64,000 nucleotides of DNA from Nitrobacteraceae bacterium AZCC 2146 (GCA_036924855.1 JBAGRP010000001.1:5382001-5446000), one strand, 5' to 3'. Shown: positions 22,885-30,927, counted from the first letter of the stretch. Numbers and translations are program-made. Notes: generated by a model from the sequence alone, not told the origin.

Positions 22885-23703
22885 ATGAAGTTGTTCGTAG
22901 GATGGGTAGTGTCGGCAAGCGTCTTGGTCACGGCTGCGGCCGCGCATGCGCAGGTGCCGCTGCCACTTCGGATCAGCGGTGCACTCGTTACGACCGCCTC
23001 TGATGTTGTCGGGACAACCGTCTCTACCGTCTCTGATGTTGTCGGGACGACCGTCTCTACCATCTCTGATGTTGGCGGCCCTTACGCGATTCCGCCGGAT
23101 GTCGGCCCGCCGCGCTATGCGCCACCAGTGCTGCCGCCGCGGGAGATCACCGCCATTGTTCGTGAGATGGGCTTCTCGCCGCTCGGTGCGCCGCAGCAAC
23201 GCGGCCTCGTCTACACGATTTCGGCGATCGACATGGACGGCGAGGATGGCCGGCTGGTGATCGATGCCCGCAGTGGACGGGTTCTGCGCTTCATGCCGGC
23301 CTGGCGCATGCGTGACCGGATCGGCGAGGAAACCATCACGACCTACGGCCCCGCCGGCCCGCCGCCGCCGCCCGCGGACTATCGCCGTGCGCCACGGCCG
23401 CCCGCTTCGTTGCCAAAGGTTGCCAGCCGCACGCCAACGGTGCCAGTGCCCAAGGCCATGCCGCCGCGCGCGGTGGCGACGCCGGCGAAGCCGGTGGCTG
23501 TAACACCGACGCCTGCGCCGGCTCCGGTGCAGCAATCGGCTGTGGTGCCGCCGAAGGAGGCTGTTGAAGCGGCCCCGGCGGCCGTGGCGCCGGCCGCCAC
23601 GCCCACGCCGCCGACCGTCGCCGCGGCGCCGGTCGAAGCAAAGCCTGCAGCGCCTGCGGCTGAGCCGACACCGGCCATGCCGCCTGTACAGGGACTGGAG
23701 TAG
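22885..23703 (+). CDS. Secreted Pro/Ala-rich protein with PepSY-like segment
   Basis: This 272-aa protein has a signal peptide (VVSASVLVTAAAAHAQ) and an 11-residue tandem repeat (SDVVGTTVSTV, SDVVGTTVSTI, then a partial copy SDVGG; DNA period 33 bp, 22999-23075). A folded region (about 85-145) follows with EITAIVREMGFSPLG and GRLVIDARSGRVLRF, which resembles a PepSY-type fold. A 130-residue Pro/Ala-rich tail, possibly wall-spanning, ends the protein. The start ATG at 22885 has AAGGAG upstream. Similar proteins are frequent in Bradyrhizobium; the role is unknown. Confidence 0.7.
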   Translation: MKLFVGWVVSASVLVTAAAAHAQVPLPLRISGALVTTASDVVGTTVSTVSDVVGTTVSTISDVGGPYAIPPDVGPPRYAPPVLPPREITAIVREMGFSPLGAPQQRGLVYTISAIDMDGEDGRLVIDARSGRVLRFMPAWRMRDRIGEETITTYGPAGPPPPPADYRRAPRPPASLPKVASRTPTVPVPKAMPPRAVATPAKPVAVTPTPAPAPVQQSAVVPPKEAVEAAPAAVAPAATPTPPTVAAAPVEAKPAAPAAEPTPAMPPVQGLE

Positions 23704-23783
23704 TTTAGGCAGAACTCTTCAGCGTCGTCCCGGCCTTCGCGGGGACGACGCTGAACGCGTTTCAGATTTCGTGCCCACACAAT

Positions 23784-23811
23784 AAAAAAGCGCCCCGGTT
23801 TCCCGGGGCGC
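23784..23811 (-). terminator. Rho-independent terminator of hsp20
   Basis: GCGCCCCGG and CCGGGGCGC pair around a 4-nt loop (23790-23811); on the minus strand the hairpin is followed by six T (23784-23789). It lies 44 bp past the hsp20 stop. Confidence 0.85.
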
Positions 23812-23854
23812 TTCGTACGCACTCAACTAGCGAATCCAGCCGAAGGCTTCGCGC

Positions 23855-24334
23855 TTACGCGGCGGCTTTTTCGGCCGAGCCATCGACCACCTGCGGGGCG
23901 GCGACGGCATTGGTGGTGATCGGAATGCTGCGCGGCTTCTTGGCCTCGGGAATCTCGCGGACGAGATCGACGTGGAGCAGGCCGTTCTCGAGCGAGGCGT
24001 TCTTGACCTGGACAAAGTCGGCGAGCTGGAAGGCGCGCTCAAAGGCACGGGCGGCGATGCCGCGATACAGCACCTCGGCCTTGGCTTGGCCATTCTCGTT
24101 GGCGGCCTTTTCGCCCTTGATCGTCAGCGTGTTTTCCTTGGCGACGATGGAGAGCTCATTGGCGGCAAAGCCGGAGACCGCAACGCTGATGCGGTAGTCG
24201 TTCTCGCCGGTGCGCTCGATGTTGTAGGGCGGATAGCCCGGCGCGCCGTCGCCCGACGCCTGGTCGAGCAGGGAGAAGAAGCGGTCGAAGCCGACGGTGG
24301 AACGATAAAACGGGGTGAGATCATAGGTACGCAT
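23855..24334 (-). CDS. Small heat-shock protein, Hsp20/IbpA family
   Basis: This 159-aa chaperone would bind unfolding proteins without ATP. The alpha-crystallin domain covers about residues 35-135 (YNIERTGENDYRISVAVSGF, then LTIKGEK, then FERAFQLADFVQV and LENGLLHVDLVREIPE). The N-terminal RSTVGFDRFFSLLD segment is typical of rhizobial class A proteins. The C-terminus contains IPI, an I-x-I-like oligomerisation motif. The start ATG at 24334 has GGAGGA, which is buried in a ROSE-like hairpin, and the gene ends at a strong terminator, so it is a single heat-regulated unit. Confidence 0.92.
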   Translation of the reverse strand: MRTYDLTPFYRSTVGFDRFFSLLDQASGDGAPGYPPYNIERTGENDYRISVAVSGFAANELSIVAKENTLTIKGEKAANENGQAKAEVLYRGIAARAFERAFQLADFVQVKNASLENGLLHVDLVREIPEAKKPRSIPITTNAVAAPQVVDGSAEKAAA

Positions 24335-24426
24335 GGTGTAGTCCTCCATTGAGCGACTGTTGAGTAAACCCGCCCGCCATCGGGCCGGGCTTTCGTATCG
24401 TGCAGCCTAGATCAGGCCTGCACGAA
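24335..24426 (-). promoter_or_regulatory. ROSE-type RNA thermometer in the hsp20 5' leader
   Basis: The leader can fold into three successive hairpins on the minus strand: 24424-24399 (CGTGCA/TGCACG plus GCCT/AGGC), 24389-24369 (CCC and GCCCG paired to CGGGC and GGG with a bulged G), and 24357-24341. In the last, GTC(G)CTC pairs with GGAGGAC around a 4-nt loop and leaves one G bulged, which is the defining UYGCU / Shine-Dalgarno arrangement of ROSE elements. The Shine-Dalgarno GGAGGA is thus sequestered at low temperature. Folding was done by eye. Confidence 0.82.
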
Positions 24427-24531
24427 GGTGATATGGGAGGGGGTCAACGGTCTGCAAGAGGGCCGCACCGATTCCAATTTTCGCGCCCCAGCCCTTGATT
24501 TCCAGCATTTTTCACCTAGCCGGTCCCCGCC

Positions 24532-25479
24532 ATGACGCTCGTCTCGATTCCCGCCAACCCGGTTCCGGAAGATGTCGTCAGCGGCACCATCAAGACCCCC
24601 GACGGCGCCGAACTGCGCTTCGCGCGCTGGGCGCCGCCGGCCGGGCGCAAGGGCACGGTGTGCGTGTTCAGCGGGCGCGGCGAGTCGATCGAGAAATATT
24701 TCGAGACGGTACGCGACCTGCGCGACCGCGGCTTTGCGGTGGCGATGATCGACTGGCGCGGCCAGGGACACTCGTCGCGGCGGCTACGCGATCCGCGCAA
24801 GGGCTATGTCCGCGACTTCGCCGATTTCGAGGTGGATGTGGAAACCTTCGTGCAGCAGATCGTGCTGCCGGATTGTCCGCCGCCGTATTTCGCGCTGGCG
24901 CATTCAATGGGTGGCGCGGTGTTGCTGCGCATTGCGCACGCCGGCAAGCGCTGGTTCGACCGTATCGTGCTGTCGGCGCCGATGATCGACCTGCCGGGCC
25001 GCAGCACCTCGTTTCCGGTGCGCGCGCTGGTGCGGGTGATGCGGCTGACCGGGCAGGGCGGCAATTACGTGCCGGGCGGCAATGACGCGCTGACCGGCAC
25101 CACGTCGTTCGTCGGCAACAAGCTGACCAGCGATCCCGTGCGCTATGCGCGCAACGCTGCGATCTTCGAGGAAGACCCCACGCTCGGCATCGGCTCGCCG
25201 ACGGTGGCCTGGGCCGACGCCGCCTTCAAGGCGATGCGCGGGTTTCGCGAGGCCAGCTACCCGGTGAAAATTCGGCAGCCGATCCTGATGATGGCGGCGA
25301 GTCAGGATCAGGTAGTCTCGACGCCGGCGATCGAGGAATTTGCCTATCATCTGCGCGGTGGCGCGCATCTCGTCATCGCCGGCTCGCGCCACGAAATCCT
25401 GCAGGAGCAGGACCGCTACCGCGGCCAGTTCTGGGCAGCCTTCGACGCCTTCGTGCCGGGCACGCCGCTGTTCAAATGA
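24532..25479 (+). CDS. Alpha/beta hydrolase (lysophospholipase/monoacylglycerol lipase type)
   Basis: This 315-aa hydrolase has the nucleophile elbow AHSMGG (Ser near residue 125), the upstream FSGRGESIEKYFETV and MIDWRGQGHSSR blocks of the Hydrolase_4 family, an acid in ILMMAASQDQVVS (about 265), and the catalytic His in AGSRHEILQE (about 287). No signal peptide is seen, so it is likely cytoplasmic or membrane-peripheral. The start ATG at 24532 lacks a strong Shine-Dalgarno site. The substrate cannot be read from sequence. Confidence 0.85.
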   Translation: MTLVSIPANPVPEDVVSGTIKTPDGAELRFARWAPPAGRKGTVCVFSGRGESIEKYFETVRDLRDRGFAVAMIDWRGQGHSSRRLRDPRKGYVRDFADFEVDVETFVQQIVLPDCPPPYFALAHSMGGAVLLRIAHAGKRWFDRIVLSAPMIDLPGRSTSFPVRALVRVMRLTGQGGNYVPGGNDALTGTTSFVGNKLTSDPVRYARNAAIFEEDPTLGIGSPTVAWADAAFKAMRGFREASYPVKIRQPILMMAASQDQVVSTPAIEEFAYHLRGGAHLVIAGSRHEILQEQDRYRGQFWAAFDAFVPGTPLFK

Positions 25480-25486
25480 GAGCCCC

Positions 25487-25567
25487 GTCATTGCGAGCGC
25501 AGCGAAGCAATCCAGAGGCAGCAAGCGCAGGCTGGATTGCTTCGTCGCAAGGGCTCCTCGCAATGAC
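25487..25567. repeat. Palindromic intergenic repeat (GTCATTGCGAG type), copy 1
   Basis: The element begins GTCATTGCGAGCGCAGCGAAG and ends GCAATGAC, with inner arms AAGCAATCCAG / CTGGATTGCTT. It folds into one long hairpin. A second copy lies at 56494-56568. This is a typical dispersed element of Bradyrhizobiaceae. Confidence 0.75.
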
Positions 25568-25614
25568 GGCTTCTGCACCGCTTCGTTGAACTCGATCGCA
25601 TCTGGGAAGATCTC

Positions 25615-26250
25615 ATGCTCGGCATTCACGGTCTCTGGCTGTTCGTTCTCTCCGGTCTGCTGCTCAACATCACGCCGGGGCCGGACACCGCTTATATCGT
25701 CGGCCGCAGCGTGCAGGTCGGCTGGCGCGGCGGGGCGGCGGCGGCGCTGGGCATCAGCGCGGGTTGCCTCGTCCATGTGTTCGCCGCGGCGATCGGGCTG
25801 TCGGCGCTGCTGGCGGCTTCATCGTTGGCGTTCACCGTCGTGAAGTGGATCGGCGCGGCCTATCTGCTTTATACAGGCATCCAGATGCTGCGCGCACGCG
25901 CGCCCTCGTTGCTGCCCGAGGCCGCTGCACAGCGCGTGCTGTCGCTGCGGCAGGTGTTCTGGCAGGGCGTGCTGACCAATGCGCTCAATCCAAAGGTCGC
26001 GCTGTTCTTCCTCGCCTTCCTGCCGCAATTCGTCGATCCGGATGCGGCCAGCAAGGCGCTGGCCTTCATCGCGCTCGGATTGATCTTCATCAGCACGGGC
26101 ACGGCGTGGGGACTGGGCGTCGCGGTCTTCGCCGCCAAGGCCGCCAGCCGCGTCCGGCAATCCAGCCGGGCGCTGGTCTGGATCAACCGCGCGCTCGGCG
26201 GCGTCTTCATCTATCTCGGCATTCGCGTGGCGATGCTGGAGACGCGCTAG
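25615..26250 (+). CDS. LysE/RhtB-family amino-acid exporter
   Basis: This 211-aa inner-membrane protein has about six hydrophobic helices. The N-terminal signature LLNITPGPDTAYIVGRSVQ is the LysE/RhtB hallmark, followed by GISAGCLVHVFAAAIGLSALL, AYLLYTGIQMLR and LTNALNPKVALFFLAFLPQF. The family exports amino acids such as homoserine, threonine or lysine; the substrate here is unknown. The start ATG at 25615 has a GGGAAGA site. It converges closely with the TSUP gene. Confidence 0.9.
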   Translation: MLGIHGLWLFVLSGLLLNITPGPDTAYIVGRSVQVGWRGGAAAALGISAGCLVHVFAAAIGLSALLAASSLAFTVVKWIGAAYLLYTGIQMLRARAPSLLPEAAAQRVLSLRQVFWQGVLTNALNPKVALFFLAFLPQFVDPDAASKALAFIALGLIFISTGTAWGLGVAVFAAKAASRVRQSSRALVWINRALGGVFIYLGIRVAMLETR

Positions 26251-26290
26251 TTACTTCGATACTTCCCAAGTTACTTCAACACTTCCCACG
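26251..26290. repeat. 20-bp imperfect tandem duplication at the 3' end of the TSUP gene
   Basis: AGTTACTTCGATACTTCCCA is followed immediately by AGTTACTTCAACACTTCCCA (18 of 20 identical). The duplication covers the last codons and stop of the minus-strand TSUP gene, leaving a spare copy of its end (WEVSK-like versus WEVLK). Confidence 0.6.
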
Positions 26291-27023
26291 TCTCGATGCC
26301 GGCCAGATAGACGCCAAGCAGCATCATGGCGACCAGGAACCAGCGGCGGAACTGGTCGGGATGCATTCGCGTGCGCACCGCCTGGCCGATAAACATGCCG
26401 GCAAAGGCCATCACCATGGCAACGAGGCCCGATACCGCGATGGAGGCATTCAACAGGCCGGCGCTGGAGAGGTTGAAGGCCTGTGCGAGGGTGCAGACGG
26501 TGAAATAGACGCCGAGCGCCTGGATCAACTCGTCCTTCTCCATGCCGATCGACTGCATGAAGGGCATCGAGGGGACCACCTGCACGCCGGTGGCGGCCGC
26601 GACGACGCCAGTGACAACGCCGACGACCCCGCCGACCCATCCTTCGTTCTGCTTTGCGACGCTCAACTGGAATTTCACGAGACTGACTGCGCCATAGATC
26701 ACCAGCAGGATGCCGAGCACGATGGTGCCATAGCGCGCATAGGGGCCGGTCATCAGCCCGCGGCCGCTCCAGATGCCGAATGCCGTGCCGATCATCAGCG
26801 GCCATAGCCGGCGGATGATGTCGCGCAGATAGCCGCCGACGAAGGTCTGCCAGATATTGGTGACGATGGCCGGCGCAATGACGATGGCCAGCGCCTGCAC
26901 CGGCGGCATGGCGACCGCGAGCAGTCCCATGGATACGGTGGGCAGGCCGAGGCCGATGACGCCCTTGACGAAACCTGCGAGCCCGAAGACCGCGGCGATC
27001 AGTATGAGTGTGGAATCAAACAT
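26271..27023 (-). CDS. TSUP (TauE/SafE)-family permease
   Basis: This 250-aa inner-membrane protein has about eight hydrophobic segments. The N-terminal block AAVFGLAGFVKGVIGLGLP and the repeat-equivalent VVGVVTGVVAAATGVQVVPS are the two halves of the TSUP/DUF81 fold. The family exports or takes up sulfite, sulfonates or organic acids. The ATG at 27023 gives a normal length; the open frame beyond it overlaps the divergent LysR gene and is not coding. The divergent LysR regulator 96 bp away may control it. Confidence 0.85.
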   Translation of the reverse strand: MFDSTLILIAAVFGLAGFVKGVIGLGLPTVSMGLLAVAMPPVQALAIVIAPAIVTNIWQTFVGGYLRDIIRRLWPLMIGTAFGIWSGRGLMTGPYARYGTIVLGILLVIYGAVSLVKFQLSVAKQNEGWVGGVVGVVTGVVAAATGVQVVPSMPFMQSIGMEKDELIQALGVYFTVCTLAQAFNLSSAGLLNASIAVSGLVAMVMAFAGMFIGQAVRTRMHPDQFRRWFLVAMMLLGVYLAGIETWEVLK

Positions 27024-27080
27024 GATGCGCGCACATTGACCGATCGGCCGGGCCGGCACAATCTGGAGATTACGGAGACT

Positions 27081-27101
27081 GCCTTCGGCTGTAACGAAGG
27101 C
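27081..27101. promoter_or_regulatory. Inverted repeat in the TSUP/LysR divergent region
   Basis: GCCTTCG and CGAAGGC form a perfect 7-bp inverted repeat around 7 bp, just before the LysR gene start at 27120. The size and position suit a LysR-type binding site, but this is inference. Confidence 0.4.
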
Positions 27102-27119
27102 TGAGACGGAGATGGCGCG

Positions 27120-28013
27120 ATGCATTTCGATCTGGTCGATCTCAGGCTGTTCGTGGCGGTGGCCGAGGCATGCAGCATCACCGGCGGTGCGACGGCAGCC
27201 AATCTGGCACTGGCTTCGGCGAGCGCCCGTATCAAGGGACTCGAAGCGACGGTCGGCATATCGCTGCTGAAACGCGGCCGGCGCGGTGTCACACTGACGG
27301 CGGCCGGCGACAGCCTGCTCGGCCACGCCCGCATCGTGCTGCAGAATATCGAGACCATGCGCGGCGACATGGCCGCCTATGCCAATGGCATGAAAGCCAG
27401 CGTGTCGATGCTGGCCAATACGGTCGGCCTGTCCGAACACCTGCCGAAGGCGCTGGCGGCGTTTCTGCGCGAACATCCGAATGTCAGCCTGGAGGTCGAG
27501 GAACGCGAGAGCGCTGATATCGCGCGGGCGATTGCCGGGGGGATTGCCGATCTTGGCTTTGCGGCCGAGCACACGCTGCCCGACAGCCTTGATCGCTTCA
27601 CCTTTAGTGAGGACCGGCTGATGCTGGTGACGGCGCCGCGCAGCGATCTCGCCGGGCGTCGCCACATCGATTTCCATGAGATCATCGACCGCGACTTCAT
27701 CGGCCTCACCAATGCGACGGCGCTGCAGAACCATATCGGCAAATATGCTGCACAGTTGGGGGCGCGGTTGCGCTACCGGGCGCAGATGCGCGATTTCGAT
27801 GCGATGTGCCAGATGGCGGCGGCGGGCATCGGCGTTGCCGTGGTGCCCGAGGTCGCCGCGCGGCGCTGCGCGCGTTCGACGGCGATGGCGCTGATCCGGA
27901 TTCGGGATCCCTAGGCCAATCGCAAACTGGCGATCTGCTTTCGCAGCCTGAAGACCTTGTCGCGTCCGGCGCAGCAGATGATCGAGCATCTGCGTGCTGC
28001 CGCGCGTGAGTGA
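27120..28013 (+). pseudogene. LysR-family regulator interrupted by an amber codon near its end
   Basis: The N-terminal winged helix-turn-helix (LRLFVAVAEACSITGGATAANLALASASARIKGLE) and the substrate-binding domain (about 90-298) are intact, and a protein of 264 aa ends at TAG 27912-27914. The same frame continues for 32 more codons to TGA at 28011-28013, giving ANRKLAICFRS and AQQMIEHLRAAARE. That is the normal LysR C-terminus, and the stop sits where DPW-A would be expected (TGG to TAG). A shortened protein could still bind DNA. It probably regulates the divergent TSUP gene. Confidence 0.8.
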
Positions 28014-28043
28014 GACGGCGCGACCTAGCGAGCAATTGTTGAA

Positions 28044-28724
28044 TCAGGTCAGCGTCGAGGAGTGATCGATCAGGGTCTGGTAGCATTCGCAGGACACCCG
28101 CTCCAGAGCCGGGCGGTCGATGATTTTGATCACGCCGCGCGAATAGGAGATGATGCCGTCGGCCTGCAGCTTGCCGGCGACTTCGGTCACCGAGGTGCGG
28201 CGGACGCCAAGCATTTCCGCCAGCAATTCCTGGGTCAACCCGACCACGTCGCTGCTGGCGCGATCGGCGGATTGCAGCAGCCAGCGGGCAAACCGTGCCT
28301 CGACCGGATGCAGGGCGTTGCAGGCGGCGGTGACCCGCGCCTGGGTCAGCAGCACCTCGTTGTAATGGATGCAGAGGTTTCGCAGCGGCTCGCTGCCGGC
28401 AACGGCCTTGCGGAAATGGGGTGATGAAATCCGGGTCGCGGTCATTGGCAGTTGCACGACCACGCGCACCATCGATTTGTATAGGCCGAGCCCGGCCATG
28501 GCGCCGACGACCCCTTCACGGCCCACGGTGGCGGTCTCGATCGCCTTGCCATCGCGCATCACCGCCAGCAGCGATAGCATGCCGTTGTGCGGGAAATAGA
28601 TCTGGTCGACCTCGTCGCCTGTCTCCAGCAACACCATGTTTTGCGAAAATGTCGCCGTCGTCAAATGCGGCGCCAGCATGTTGAAATGCTCACGCGGCAG
28701 AGCGGCGAGTAGTTTGTTGGCCAT
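28044..28724 (-). CDS. Crp/Fnr-family transcriptional regulator
   Basis: This protein of about 226 aa has an N-terminal cyclic-nucleotide-binding-like beta roll (about 15-130; VLLETGDEVDQIYFPHNGMLSL, then TVGREGVVGAMAGLG) and a C-terminal winged helix (about 150-215; LTQELLAEMLGVRRTSVTEVAGKLQ). No N-terminal Cys cluster is present, so it is not an oxygen-sensing Fnr. The cAMP-contact Arg of Crp is not obvious, so the ligand is unclear. The start could be the ATG at 28724 or the ATG at 28778; neither has a good Shine-Dalgarno site. Confidence 0.88.
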   Translation of the reverse strand: MANKLLAALPREHFNMLAPHLTTATFSQNMVLLETGDEVDQIYFPHNGMLSLLAVMRDGKAIETATVGREGVVGAMAGLGLYKSMVRVVVQLPMTATRISSPHFRKAVAGSEPLRNLCIHYNEVLLTQARVTAACNALHPVEARFARWLLQSADRASSDVVGLTQELLAEMLGVRRTSVTEVAGKLQADGIISYSRGVIKIIDRPALERVSCECYQTLIDHSSTLT

Positions 28725-29019
28725 GGGGTGGAGGTGCGAAGAATTCAATGCGGTTACCCGCCCGATCGGTCGGGCCATGTGTCCGCAGGGGTGGGGAACG
28801 GCGCTCCGAGAGGGCGTTCTGCAGGAACCGGTTGATATAGGAAGCGGAAGGGGGTTTTGTCGGTACGGTACCGGGCTTAACGCCCATTTACCTGACTACC
28901 GCAACCGGACCGTTGTCGATTGGGCTGCAATGCCTGGCGCTTGCATCCCGTAGCGGCCGGCAAAGTTTATTTGTACGGCAGCGTACGAACCCGCGATTAT
29001 TGTCTCGATATCGACTGAA

Positions 29020-29202
29020 TCAGTCTTCCGAAGGCGCCGTGCGACGCAGCTCGCCGTGCGCATGGCTGTCCTGAAAATCGGCTTGCGCATCGTACTCGCC
29101 AGCGAGTCTTTCAAGCCGGTCGCGCGTGGTCGTCTCGCTAACGTCGCGGGCGAGGCGGCGGCACTTCTCGGCTTGCTTGCGCAGGTACGGAGTCGGAACC
29201 AT
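29020..29202 (-). CDS. Small conserved hypothetical protein
   Basis: This is a 60-aa cytoplasmic protein (MVPTPYLRKQAEKCRRLAR ... DRLERLAGEYDAQADF). The pattern of a YxxxAxxCRxLA motif followed by a helix ending LAxEYxxxA recurs in many short Bradyrhizobium proteins of unknown function. The start ATG at 29202 has GGGGTGA upstream; an ATG 11 codons earlier is less likely. Confidence 0.55.
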   Translation of the reverse strand: MVPTPYLRKQAEKCRRLARDVSETTTRDRLERLAGEYDAQADFQDSHAHGELRRTAPSED

Positions 29203-29357
29203 GGCACTCACCCCGCGGGTAAGGCGCGAGTCCAAGTGGGGCTCTCGGTCACCGGCGCCAAAGGATCATGGCCGGCCGGCAATGGCAAAATCATAAACCT
29301 GTTGTGTTGGGCGGGCGACTCCATTTTTGGGCAACGTCGCCGGTAAAACCTGACTGC

Positions 29358-30137
29358 TCAGCTGTTAAGCAGCTTCAGTGCGGCCTCGTGCACCCGCGGA
29401 TCTCCGGCGGCGACGATGCGGCCGCCGTTCTGCGCGGGCTTGCCCTCCCATGTGGTAACGACGCCGCCGGCGCCGGTAATGATCGGGATCAAGGCCGCGA
29501 TATCGTAGGGCTTGAGTTCGGTCTCGATGACAAGATCGAGGTGACCGGCGGCGAGCATGCAATAGGAATAGCAATCGCCGCCGTAACGCGTCAGCCGCGC
29601 GTCTTTCGCGACGCGCTGGAAAGCCTCGCGATCGCTTGCGTTCATGAGCAGCGGACTGGTGGTGAACAGGACGGCTTCTTGCAGCGATGCGCAGCGCCGC
29701 ACCGCGAGCTTGCGATCGCCCGTCGTGCCCTGATAGCGCGCCGAGCCGTTATCGCCGCTGAAACGTTCGCCGATATATGGCTGGTGCATCATGCCGTAGA
29801 CCGGCGTGCCCCGGTGCAGCAGCGCGATCAGCGTGCCCCAGATCGGGAAGCCGGAGATAAAGGATTTGGTGCCGTCGATCGGATCCAGCACCCAGACATA
29901 CTCGGCGTCTTCGCGCTCGCTGCCGAATTCCTCGCCGACGATGCCGTGCTGGGGGAAGTTCGCCTTGATCAGCCGGCGCATCACCGCCTCAGCGGCGCGG
30001 TCGGCCTCCGTCACCGGATCGAAGTCGTGGCTGCTCTTGTTGTCGACGCTGAGCGAGGTGCGGAAGAACGGCAGGATGGTTTCGCCGGAAGCGGTGGCGA
30101 GACGGCCGATGAAGGCTGTAAAATCGATGACCGTCAC
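29358..30137 (-). CDS. hisN: Histidinol-phosphatase of the inositol-monophosphatase family
   Basis: This protein of about 259 aa would dephosphorylate histidinol phosphate in histidine synthesis. Metal-binding motifs are intact: GEEFGSE (about 70), DPIDGTKSFISGFP (about 88-101) and the late GGDCYSYCMLAAGHLDLVIE (about 190-210). The sequence matches the HisN branch used by alphaproteobacteria more than SuhB itself. I place the start at a GTG at 30137 with AAAGGA upstream, giving VTVIDFTAFIGRLA; the open frame beyond is Gly/Arg-rich. A suhB-type small RNA lies about 360 bp upstream in the opposite orientation. Confidence 0.85.
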   Translation of the reverse strand: MTVIDFTAFIGRLATASGETILPFFRTSLSVDNKSSHDFDPVTEADRAAEAVMRRLIKANFPQHGIVGEEFGSEREDAEYVWVLDPIDGTKSFISGFPIWGTLIALLHRGTPVYGMMHQPYIGERFSGDNGSARYQGTTGDRKLAVRRCASLQEAVLFTTSPLLMNASDREAFQRVAKDARLTRYGGDCYSYCMLAAGHLDLVIETELKPYDIAALIPIITGAGGVVTTWEGKPAQNGGRIVAAGDPRVHEAALKLLNS

Positions 30138-30424
30138 GGCAGAATCCTTTGCGCGCCCGACTCTGGGCTCGCCGCCTCCTATACAGGGCGATATCGCCGC
30201 CCGCATCTGCGGATGGAGACATATCGCAAAGATTATGCGCGCGTGGACAGACGGCTGAATCGGATTGCGATTTCGCTAACTTTTCAAACTTTCAGCAATC
30301 ACGAATCTGGGAAAATAATGAATTTATATTCATATCTACAGTAGGTCAAAGTTCTTGTCATTTCTTCATCTACTTGAAATGGCTTGATAAATGTATGAAT
30401 CCTATTCCATTCCAACGGGGCCAC

Positions 30425-30443
30425 CCATGCAAAATTTGCATGG
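30425..30443. promoter_or_regulatory. 19-bp palindrome upstream of the suhB-like RNA
   Basis: CCATGCAAA-A-TTTGCATGG is a perfect 9-bp inverted repeat with a single central base, placed 18 bp upstream of the -35 box of the small RNA. The position suits an activator or repressor site. The core TGC-N7-GCA is loosely similar to nitrogen-regulator sites, but the match is weak. Confidence 0.5.
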
Positions 30444-30461
30444 AAATTTGTCGGAAAACTC

Positions 30462-30490
30462 TTGCGCTTTGTGCGTCGCGGCGGCATATT
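30462..30490 (+). promoter_or_regulatory. Promoter of the suhB-like RNA
   Basis: TTGCGC (30462-30467) and CATATT (30485-30490) are separated by 17 bp. They would start transcription near 30497, giving an RNA whose length matches the family. Confidence 0.55.
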
Positions 30491-30496
30491 GTTGCG

Positions 30497-30584
30497 GTGC
30501 GGTAACGCCTCGCGTTATCGCTGCCCTCCTTGGGCGTTTCCTCCCTAGACTTGGGCCGCTTGCCAACGCAAGCGGCCCTTTTTT
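30497..30584 (+). ncRNA. suhB/MmgR (alpha-r8)-type small RNA
   Basis: About 85 nt carry GGTAACGCCTCGCGTTATCGC, a hairpin (GGTAACG paired to CGTTATC), then CCTTGGGCGTTTCCTCCCTAG, a CU-rich single strand able to pair with Shine-Dalgarno sequences, then a long GC terminator hairpin and six T. This order and the conserved TTCCTCCCTAGACTTGG core match my memory of the Rfam suhB family, called MmgR in Sinorhizobium, where it is linked to polyhydroxybutyrate accumulation. Its location near an inositol-monophosphatase-family gene fits the origin of the family name. Confidence 0.8.
30553..30584 (+). terminator. Terminator of the suhB-like RNA
   Basis: GGGCCGCTTGC and GCAAGCGGCCC are perfect 11-bp arms with a 4-nt loop, followed by six T (30579-30584). 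Confidence 0.92.
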
Positions 30585-30762
30585 CTGTCTGGGGGATTTT
30601 GCCGACGCGGCCGTCGGCGAACAGGAACAGTGAGTGCCTCGCTGTATCCCGCTCAACGCCCCGATAGCTCTCGGATGCTGGTTCGCGGGATTGACGATCG
30701 AAGGCAAGACTATTTTTGGCCGAGAAAGCCTTCAGCCGAAAACCACGTCGTCAGGTCGCAGA

Positions 30763-30927
30763 TTATTTCAGGGATGTGTTGAGGTCGCCGAATTTGCCGG
30801 CCAAACTACCACCGACACCGTTCACGGCGGCGATAATGACCAGAGCAATGCCCGCGGCAATCAAGCCGTATTCGATCGCGGTGGCCCCGGATTGATCGGA
30901 CCAGAACTTCTTCAACATACGTTTCAT
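30763..30927 (-). CDS. Flp/Fap-type pilin
   Basis: This 54-aa prepilin begins MKRMLKKFWSDQSG, followed by ATAIEYGLIAAGIALVII. Processing by a TadV/CpaA-type peptidase is expected after the Gly before ATAIEYG, with the conserved Glu at position +5 of the mature pilin. The hydrophobic helix and short polar tail (LAGKFGDLNTSLK) are typical of Flp pili used for adhesion. The start ATG at 30927 has AGGAGG upstream. No tad/cpa assembly genes are nearby, so this is an orphan pilin gene. Confidence 0.93.
   Translation of the reverse strand: MKRMLKKFWSDQSGATAIEYGLIAAGIALVIIAAVNGVGGSLAGKFGDLNTSLK

Noticed and set aside
26271..27989. Extended 572-residue frame joining the TSUP permease to sequence antisense to LysR.
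   Set aside because: The first 320 residues are antisense to the LysR gene; family similarity begins at the ATG at 27023.
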